This document shows, in pieces, positions 1 through 5,085 of a DNA stretch of 5,085 nucleotides. Every line of letters begins with the position of its first letter. The stretch's first letter is position 1. Under the pieces are notes generated by a model. It searched no databases and was not told where the DNA came from. It was given only the letters and a program-made list of their open reading frames with translations. Location: assembly GCA_964628385.1 (NCBI GenBank), contig CAZVOD010000147.1, positions 1 to 5,085 of the forward strand, in the 5' to 3' direction. The position numbers and the translations under genes are program-made. The stretch is from JANQPA01 sp964628385 (GTDB lineage: Bacteria > Bacteroidota > Bacteroidia > Chitinophagales > Saprospiraceae).

Positions 1-119
1 CTACTGATTTCAAAGAACATTTTTTATTACAAACATACGAGCGTGTCTGGAATTTGCTTTTGATGCCGAAAATGCATTTAGGATGATGAAAATAAAGCTA
101 TTTTTGAGTTTCATAGGAA

Positions 120-157
120 TGGGGCAATTTACGCTTTGTAAAGAGTAAATTGCCCCA
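120..157 (-). terminator. Hairpin after the large helicase gene, possible terminator
   Basis: A perfect 13-bp inverted repeat (120-132 with 145-157, core GGGGCAATTTAC) encloses a 12-base loop that itself contains a short CTT/AAG pairing. It begins 11 bases beyond the TAA stop of the large gene. Position and stability suggest a transcription end or an mRNA 3'-stabilising stem. Neither strand has a proper T-run directly after the stem, so it is not a textbook intrinsic terminator; the perfect symmetry means it could act from either side. Confidence 0.4.
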
Positions 158-168
158 ATTAAGTGCTG

Positions 169-3100
169 TTATATTTCTACATCAAGGCCAATTCCTTTTT
201 CTTCAAAGTAAAAGCGAATAGTAGTACCATGATTGGATGGTTGCTCCTGGATAGTAACATTCCATTCCGGAATATATTTCACCCCTTTTTTGTCCTGACA
301 TTTTACATCAAAGCTCTTGATTTGCAGAGGAGAATTGATCTGAACTTTGGCCGACTCAAAAGTCTTTTTATTCTTGATCAGGATAAACCGGCCTTTGCGG
401 GTAATTGAGATTTCTAGGTCAAGAAGAGAAAGTTCCTCTTTTTCAGGAAGCCCTGAGCTTGAAGGTACTGATCCGGGGCTATAACCATCTCTTGACTCCC
501 GGGGCTCGGCAGTGCCTGGGATTTTCAATTCCGGAGCCTGGTAAATTTTCTTTTGGGTTGACTTTACTGGTTTGGGGATGTCGTTGGTATTAGGGTATTC
601 CGTTATCTGGGATACGTCGATCTTTAATAATTCCGCACGCTCTAGTGCTTTTTTTCTAATGCGGTCCGCCGCTGCGATATTTTTACTGAGATCTTCGTAA
701 TCGGCCTGTTTGAGCCTGACCTTTATCCAGCGGGTTTTAGCAAAACGGCGCGTTTCTTCGTTGGTAGTTTTTTCGGCTAAACGCTCGTAGTAGCTGTTAG
801 CCGCTTTGTACATACCAGTTTTTTCAATAGCCGTTCCCAGTACTTTTGGGTTGAGATATTGGGTAATACCATTTTCGGCTTTTTTAAGTAAATATTCCGC
901 AATATCTTTTCTAATATTATGGGGCTGCTGGGCCAGGTCTTTGGAGTGAGCCATCTCGTAGATTAGTTGCTGTACCCAAAAGATATTATTGGACTCGTCC
1001 TGAATTTCCTGCAAAGCCGCCCGTTGGCCTTTCTCTATTAAGTATTTGTGTGTACCAGTACTAACAAAAGTCTTAGCTTTTTTCCAGTCATTTTTATTAC
1101 ACAAAGCAGAGAGAAAAAGTTGGAGTAGTTTATCAAGCTCTTCGGTTCTGGTTTTTGATGAACAGTACCCATTGATAACAGCGGCAATTTTGTGGCTCAG
1201 GTTGAGCTGGTGATAGACTTCGGCAGCATTCAGCCATTGTTTTGCCTTGAAGTAGTGTTTTGCCAGGTACTCCTTGTGCTCCTTACTGAAGTCTTTCAAT
1301 GCCCCTTCCTTATGCTTTTTTATCAAAATCTGAAGATTGGCATCTTTATATTCCTGCTGGTAAGGATGATCCGTTTGATCCCAAAGCTGAATGGCATCTT
1401 CATAAAGGCCACTTTTATAGTGGAGCAAAGCTAATTTACCCAGATCAATCTTTACACCTTCTATATTTAGTAGCTTAAGCCGAGCGGCCAGATTCATCCA
1501 GGTTTCTTCGTCCAGATTATGGAACGTTTCCAGCAAGAGGTCAATCCCTTTATTGAAAGCAAAAGCCCAGTTTTTATCTACACTTAAATAAGGTGCTTCT
1601 GCATCCATACTTTGCATAAAAATATTGATAATATCGAGAAAACCCTTAACGCCTGGCGACTCGTGGAAGATCACGTACATCCGTCGAATATCCGATTCAG
1701 AGAAAAACGTTCCCTCTTCCATTATCAGTCGATAGGCTTCCTCGTATTGGCGGGCCGCCCAGTACATGTCAAAGGCATGGTTGATCTCGTTGGCTTCTTC
1801 GTAATACTGTGCTGCCTGAAGATGCTTACCCTCCAGCTCGGCAGCCTTAGCTTCGCATAAATGTATTTTCTCCCTATCAAAATTAATTACGCTGTATAGC
1901 ATAGCGGCCTGTTTGAGCAAATGTGGGTCCTGGCGCTCCAGGCCGTCTCTTTCGTAGCTTCGGGCTTTGTCTACATAATCTTCTTTATCGTCATCCCAAT
2001 TATCTTGAATGCCCATGGTCATTAAGCCCAGCTTGTCATCCCATTGTTTGCCCAGTAGCCCTATTTTGCTTTTAAGGGCTGCTATGCGTTCAGGTTTTAA
2101 GGCAAAAGCCCATAGTGTTTCCAGACTCTGTGCATCGTCAATGATAATGAGTTTTCTCTTGGGACGGCTCACCGCTACATACAATTTATTAATAAAATAC
2201 TCCAGCGATAATCGGCTGTCTCGATCGGTTTCTTCGTAAAATTCTGCTAGTAGCTTCGGTAGTTTTTCTGGTTGAGCTTTACTGAATCCATAAATAGCAA
2301 CCCGCTGATATTCCAAGCCTTTTATTCTGGAGGCACTAAAAACATTTAAGGCGACATCATCCTTGATGGTCACAAACTGCTTTAAAAATTGATCATTTTT
2401 TACAAATTCTACCTCTTCTCCCAGGTTACAGGGCACTACAATGGTGAGTTCCTTTTGCAGGCTAAGATTATGGAGCGTTTTCGGATCATTAATATCGAAA
2501 AATACTGGAATGGGTGGTTCAGTTTCGTACTGCCAGCTTATCTGTGGCTCCAGGTCTTTATACCCAAATAATAATGTTCTAATAGCTTGTATGCTGTTGC
2601 TAAATTTGACGATATTTTCGGAAGATCGATAGTTAAAGCTCAATTCCCGAAAATTCTGATTTTGTTGTCCTCCTTCTTTGTTGTAGGAAAGGGAGTGTAT
2701 AAATTTTTCTATAAAAATGCCTTTAATGTTCTCCCATCTAAAGCCTGTGGGGTTGAGCGTTTGCAGTGGATCACCGGCAAAGGCAAATGGTACGCGTTCG
2801 AGCTCCTGGCGGGTAATTTGGCGGTTGAAAAACAAACTGCTTCTAAGGATGGCATCTAGTTCTATGCTGGTAAAATCCTGTGCTTCGTCGCAAAAGATAG
2901 CCGGATGCCTGGCTTCTATCAGGTTATTATCCAGCAAATAGCGCAGCAAATCCTGATCGTCCCAATATTGGGGTTGTAGCTCATTACTGAAGCCACCGCA
3001 TTCTTTTGTATACCATCCTTCCCATATCCTTTCATAAACAAAGTCAAAAACCTCTTTGGAAACGCTTTGCTCCGCTTTGGGCAGTTGAGAATACTCTTCC

Positions 3101-4494
3101 TGCTCGAGATGATAATCTACAGATCTGCCTTTGATAAAGGATCTGATAATGTGCCAGGAAATCTCAGGACTACATTTTTTCCTGATTTCAGGCACCTGAT
3201 CAAATTTTTTCTTCCACAGTTCCATAAACCTGGAATAGCTCATATAATTATCTTCAGGAAAATGCTCATATCTGGTGTTTTGATCCACAAATTGTAGCAG
3301 GAACTTTCTAAATTGCAGAAAGCAAGTTTCCAGTTTTTTCTCCTGTATCTCATCAATCTGATCGGCACTATTCATCTTTTTTTGAGAACTGGAATTCAGA
3401 AGGCTTCGGATAACTCTTTTGCCTCTGTTCACCAGCTTGTCGCTGTAGGTCAGGAATAGAGGCGGGCCATAGTCAGCTTCCGGCTGGTTGAGATACAGGG
3501 AAACGTATGGAGCAAACATATACTGCAAAATGGTAGACTTACCACTCCCGGCACGGCCATTGATAAAAAGTGGGAAGCCCAACTTTGGTCTTTTTGCACC
3601 GGGAGCCAAATGCAATCTTTCCCTTCGAAACTGATAAACCGAATTTAAAAGCTCCGCCTCCTCGGGACTCAGTGCCAGGTTGGAGGCTTCGTCCTTTTGA
3701 ATAGCGATCCATGAGTCTTTTTCTGCTGTAATAACTATGGGATAAGTGCGAATGCTGGCTCTTAGTATATCTTCTTCTGTTGCCGGACCATGTAGCACCG
3801 GTCGGTAATTTTCAACAATGATTTGGGCATCTTGGGAGGTAGACTTTACGATGCCGGCCAGAAAAAATTTACCGTATTTTTGGAAGGCCCGGTAGATGAT
3901 ATTTAGGCCAGTATTTTTTACCGGGATGGTTTTATAAGTTGTTTCCGGCAGTTGATCATCTAATTGACTGATAGTGGCACAAATATCTTCCAAATGTAAC
4001 TGAATATCTTCCCGTAGAATATGCTTTACCCAGTCTTTGGATTCATAAATAAATTCGCCTTCGCCTTCTTCATAGTCAATGCTTCTGACATCCCAAAGAT
4101 ATCTCTTTTCAGCATCTGTTAATTGTTGCTTTTGCGGTGTTACTTCGGTAGCTTGTTCTTCTAGCCATTTCCGAAGGGTTTCATTATCTACCAGAGTCGT
4201 AAAGTTTTCTTCCCCGTATTTCTGTGGATTATTTTTAAAACTATCATAACCTGAACCACCTCTTTTCAGGAGCCGACAAAATACCATGACCTGATGATCA
4301 TTGACCTGCCTTTCCTCTGCGATTAGCCTAAAAGAGCTAAAGCGCTTTTTGAAGAAGGGATGAGGGTAGCTATCCATTAGACTCAGCCGCTGTTCTTCAA
4401 ACAGACGTTGTCTAAATTTTTCGACATTTTTTAATTGACCGTGACGGTTGGCATCGTCCCTGCATTTTTCTGTAACATAAACAAATAAAGCCAT
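169..4494 (-). CDS. Large multidomain UvrD/Rep-like superfamily 1 ATPase/helicase with TPR-like C-terminal region
   Basis: This 1441-residue protein is probably a cytoplasmic nucleic-acid-dependent ATPase or helicase; no signal peptide or membrane segment is seen. The SF1 motifs are all present in order: Q-motif-like LSPEEAELL (275-283), Walker A GRAGSGKST (313-321), Walker B DEAQD (536-540), motif III GDPLQ (574-578), motif IV NYRS (621-624), motif V KGLE (725-728) and motif VI VAVSRPK with arginine finger candidate R777. About 165 residues separate motif Ia from Walker B, but only about 100 separate motifs IV and V, so a UvrD-type 2B domain seems absent. Residues 1-95 form a small alpha/beta domain, possibly RelE/ParE-like (inference). 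Residues 835-1295 are helical, TPR-like repeats (e.g. 1021-1041, 1076-1106, 1222-1242). A Pro/Ser-rich linker (1305-1352) leads to a beta-rich end (1355-1441). The ATG at 4494 fits a promoter just upstream; there is no Shine-Dalgarno sequence. The gene stands alone, the frame is intact, and the stop is TAA. The substrate and biological role are unknown; a role in defence is a guess from architecture and location. Confidence 0.9.
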   Translation of the reverse strand: MALFVYVTEKCRDDANRHGQLKNVEKFRQRLFEEQRLSLMDSYPHPFFKKRFSSFRLIAEERQVNDHQVMVFCRLLKRGGSGYDSFKNNPQKYGEENFTTLVDNETLRKWLEEQATEVTPQKQQLTDAEKRYLWDVRSIDYEEGEGEFIYESKDWVKHILREDIQLHLEDICATISQLDDQLPETTYKTIPVKNTGLNIIYRAFQKYGKFFLAGIVKSTSQDAQIIVENYRPVLHGPATEEDILRASIRTYPIVITAEKDSWIAIQKDEASNLALSPEEAELLNSVYQFRRERLHLAPGAKRPKLGFPLFINGRAGSGKSTILQYMFAPYVSLYLNQPEADYGPPLFLTYSDKLVNRGKRVIRSLLNSSSQKKMNSADQIDEIQEKKLETCFLQFRKFLLQFVDQNTRYEHFPEDNYMSYSRFMELWKKKFDQVPEIRKKCSPEISWHIIRSFIKGRSVDYHLEQEEYSQLPKAEQSVSKEVFDFVYERIWEGWYTKECGGFSNELQPQYWDDQDLLRYLLDNNLIEARHPAIFCDEAQDFTSIELDAILRSSLFFNRQITRQELERVPFAFAGDPLQTLNPTGFRWENIKGIFIEKFIHSLSYNKEGGQQNQNFRELSFNYRSSENIVKFSNSIQAIRTLLFGYKDLEPQISWQYETEPPIPVFFDINDPKTLHNLSLQKELTIVVPCNLGEEVEFVKNDQFLKQFVTIKDDVALNVFSASRIKGLEYQRVAIYGFSKAQPEKLPKLLAEFYEETDRDSRLSLEYFINKLYVAVSRPKRKLIIIDDAQSLETLWAFALKPERIAALKSKIGLLGKQWDDKLGLMTMGIQDNWDDDKEDYVDKARSYERDGLERQDPHLLKQAAMLYSVINFDREKIHLCEAKAAELEGKHLQAAQYYEEANEINHAFDMYWAARQYEEAYRLIMEEGTFFSESDIRRMYVIFHESPGVKGFLDIINIFMQSMDAEAPYLSVDKNWAFAFNKGIDLLLETFHNLDEETWMNLAARLKLLNIEGVKIDLGKLALLHYKSGLYEDAIQLWDQTDHPYQQEYKDANLQILIKKHKEGALKDFSKEHKEYLAKHYFKAKQWLNAAEVYHQLNLSHKIAAVINGYCSSKTRTEELDKLLQLFLSALCNKNDWKKAKTFVSTGTHKYLIEKGQRAALQEIQDESNNIFWVQQLIYEMAHSKDLAQQPHNIRKDIAEYLLKKAENGITQYLNPKVLGTAIEKTGMYKAANSYYERLAEKTTNEETRRFAKTRWIKVRLKQADYEDLSKNIAAADRIRKKALERAELLKIDVSQITEYPNTNDIPKPVKSTQKKIYQAPELKIPGTAEPRESRDGYSPGSVPSSSGLPEKEELSLLDLEISITRKGRFILIKNKKTFESAKVQINSPLQIKSFDVKCQDKKGVKYIPEWNVTIQEQPSNHGTTIRFYFEEKGIGLDVEI

Positions 4495-4516
4495 AACAAA
4501 TGGGGTGTTTAAGGTT

Positions 4517-4546
4517 AAAAGATAGGCCTACGTATTTTGTTCCAAA
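4517..4546 (-). promoter_or_regulatory. Candidate Bacteroidota-type promoter of the large helicase gene
   Basis: Read on the minus strand, TTTG (4546-4543) is followed after 18 bases by TATCTTTT (4524-4517). This matches the Bacteroidota consensus TTTG, about 19-21 bases, TAnnTTTG at every defined position except the last G, with a slightly short spacer. Transcription would start near 4510, leaving a leader of roughly 15 bases before the ATG at 4494. Such a short leader without a Shine-Dalgarno sequence is normal for this phylum. The match was found by eye in AT-rich DNA, so chance similarity is possible. Confidence 0.4.
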
Positions 4547-4813
4547 GTGGAAAAGGGGAGTAATGAACTTACCCTTTAATCAAAACAGCTTATGTGAAAA
4601 ATAATAAAATCAAAGTTGAAAGTAAAATTATTTCTATGGCTTCGATTTTGGAAAGTAACTGCCATCATAACGAGGGTAACTCGAAAAGTAACAATTTTAA
4701 GTTGAAGGAAATTGTAGTTGAAACTAAATTTTGTCGATAAACAGAAGTATTGGCTGGATAAAGGGCATTAAAGGCGCAATGCTATTGTAAAAAACTGGAT
4801 ATTTTGAAGATTA
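4547..4813. other. Non-coding AT-rich spacer between the helicase promoter and the tRNA region
   Basis: Together with the promoter and leader this makes a gene-free stretch of about 320 bases (4495-4813). I see no convincing open reading frame or RNA gene in it. It contains a few loose repeats: GTAAC at 4655, 4676 and 4688, and an imperfect 15-base direct repeat beginning GTTGAAA at 4615 and 4717 (13 of 15 identical). These could be binding sites for a regulator of the helicase gene, but they are short and could arise by chance in AT-rich sequence. Confidence 0.5.
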
Positions 4814-4888
4814 TATCATTCGCACAGTTTAACCCCTGCGGCCCCTGCTCCCAAAGCAGGTGCGCTAACCAGACTGCACTACGCCCCG
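4814..4888 (-). pseudogene. tRNA-Pro(UGG) pseudogene with decayed 3' arm
   Basis: On the minus strand from 4888 one reads a normal tRNA-Pro 5' part: acceptor strand CGGGGCG, D-stem GTGC/GCGC with loop AGTCTGGTTA, and anticodon stem CCTGC/GCAGG around loop TTTGGGA, giving anticodon TGG. The variable loop has 4 bases, one fewer than the neighbouring intact copy. The T-arm then degrades: the canonical TTCGAAT loop is lost and the stem contains mismatches. The 3' acceptor strand reads GAATGAT and cannot pair with CGGGGCG. Overall length (75 bases) is still that of a tRNA. It therefore looks like a duplicate tRNA-Pro that lost its 3' part through recombination or decay, and is unlikely to yield a functional tRNA. 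A run of nine A (4889-4897, plus strand) sits directly at its 5' side. Confidence 0.8.
4835..4864. repeat. Direct repeat of tRNA-Pro anticodon and T-stem region (partner 5055-5085)
   Basis: This 30-base block matches 5055-5085 of the intact tRNA-Pro except for one missing C in the variable loop. It covers the 3' part of the D-stem, the whole anticodon arm and the 5' strand of the T-stem. The similarity may continue past the window edge, since the 5' part of the intact tRNA is not shown. It could be the trace of a tandem tRNA duplication or of a tRNA-targeting integration event. Confidence 0.75.
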
Positions 4889-4905
4889 AAAAAAAAACAA
4901 TACTT

Positions 4906-4990
4906 GTAAGGGATTCGCTTTACTGCACCTCCTGCCTATTTTAGATTGCCACGTGGCGGGACGCGCTAACTGGACTGTTTAGTACAGCCT
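4906..4990 (-). pseudogene. Strongly decayed tRNA-like remnant
   Basis: Its best-preserved part is the D-arm region: 4963-4977 matches the D-arm of the neighbouring tRNA-Pro pseudogene (4862-4876) at 13 of 15 bases, including GCGCTAAC. Towards its 3' side it keeps scattered tRNA-like pieces in the right order, notably GGATTCG (4911-4917, plus strand), which resembles a T-loop, and CTGC at 4922-4925. The anticodon region has been replaced by unrelated sequence containing the palindrome GCCACGTGGC (4948-4957), and no cloverleaf can be drawn. It lies between the terminator of the intact tRNA and the better-preserved pseudogene. The D-arm similarity is clear, while the remaining alignment is tentative. 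Confidence 0.4.
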
Positions 4991-4999
4991 TTAAATGAC

Positions 5000-5028
5000 A
5001 AAACCACTTCTGTGATAGAAGTGGTTTT
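5000..5028 (-). terminator. Intrinsic terminator of the tRNA-Pro gene
   Basis: A perfect 12-bp stem (5000-5011 with 5017-5028, arm AAAACCACTTCT) closes a 5-base loop, seven bases after the 3' end of the tRNA-Pro gene. On the minus strand the stem ends in TTTT, and on the plus strand in six T (5025-5030), so it could work in both directions. Its place directly behind the tRNA indicates that tRNA-Pro is the last gene of its transcript and that the tRNA-like remnants beyond are outside it. Confidence 0.8.
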
Positions 5029-5034
5029 TTAATG

Positions 5035-5085
5035 TCGGGGCGGCAGGATTCGAACCTGCGGCCCCCTGCTCCCAAAGCAGGTGCG
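5035..5085 (-). tRNA. tRNA-Pro (anticodon UGG), 5' part beyond the window edge
   Basis: The minus strand shows the end of the D-stem (CGC), the anticodon stem CCTGC/GCAGG with loop TTTGGGA (anticodon TGG, reading CCN proline codons), and variable loop GGGCC. The T-stem GCAGG/CCTGC has the canonical loop TTCGAAT and is followed by the 3' acceptor strand CGCCCCG with discriminator A at 5035. The next bases are CATT, so CCA is not encoded and must be added by the CCA-adding enzyme. The acceptor strand would pair perfectly with CGGGGCG, the 5' strand seen in the nearby pseudogene copy. All visible stems are intact, so this appears to be the functional copy. The first 22 or so bases are not in the window. 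Confidence 0.95.

Noticed and set aside
163..3297. Several plus-strand open frames of 60-90 codons (e.g. 163-408, 1612-1860, 2587-2859).
   Set aside because: All lie antisense to or overlap the intact 1441-codon gene, have no recognisable domains and no own promoters or spacing; they are shadows of the coding strand.
169..4494. Assigning the large gene to uvrD, rep, pcrA or a named phage-defence system.
   Set aside because: Only the SF1 motifs are shared; the domain layout (extra N-terminal domain, short IV-V spacing, TPR-like tail) differs from UvrD/Rep/PcrA, and no partner genes typical of known defence systems are visible.
4581..4614. A second promoter-like pair on the minus strand (TTTG at 4614-4611 and a TTTTG-containing -7 box at 4588-4581).
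   Set aside because: The -7 box lacks the TA and the spacer is too long (22 bases); the pair at 4546-4517 fits the Bacteroidota consensus much better.
4655..4692. Three GTAAC repeats as a possible CRISPR-like or iteron array.
   Set aside because: The units are only five bases long, unevenly spaced (21 and 12), and embedded in AT-rich sequence; no array or origin can be supported.
4948..4957. Perfect palindrome GCCACGTGGC as a possible operator.
   Set aside because: It lies in the decayed tRNA-like remnant, is isolated, and no gene start is close enough for it to regulate.

Overview
The window carries one very large gene and a tRNA locus. The base composition is moderately AT-rich. The tRNA does not encode its CCA tail, the large gene has no recognisable Shine-Dalgarno sequence before its ATG, and a TTTG / TAnnTTTG-like promoter lies just upstream. 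Together these point to a member of the Bacteroidota, possibly a Cytophagia-like environmental bacterium. This assignment is inference from style, not from a marker gene.

Layout from left to right: positions 1-168 are a short AT-rich flank with no convincing gene, containing a 13-bp-stem hairpin (120-157) just after the stop codon of the large gene. Positions 169-4494, on the minus strand, encode a single 1441-residue protein. It has a small N-terminal domain (about 1-95, possibly of the RelE/ParE type), a linker domain (about 96-270), and a complete superfamily 1 (UvrD/Rep-like) ATPase/helicase core (about 273-790) with all signature motifs intact. A long alpha-helical TPR-like region follows (about 835-1295), then a Pro/Ser-rich linker, then a beta-rich C-terminal domain (about 1355-1441). 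The core seems to lack the large 2B insertion of UvrD, and its Walker B to motif III region resembles that of the TRANK1-like group of SF1 proteins. Positions 4495-4813 are non-coding and include the likely promoter of the large gene.

The right end (4814-5085) is a tRNA-Pro(UGG) locus on the minus strand. It holds the 3' two thirds of an apparently intact tRNA-Pro running off the window, its strong hairpin terminator, a badly decayed tRNA-like remnant, and a tRNA-Pro pseudogene with a perfect anticodon arm but a ruined 3' acceptor strand. A large stand-alone ATPase immediately downstream of a tRNA gene with duplicated tRNA fragments looks like accessory DNA at a tRNA integration hotspot. The large protein could therefore be a single-gene defence or stress NTPase, but no neighbouring integrase, toxin, nuclease or partner gene is visible here to prove that.
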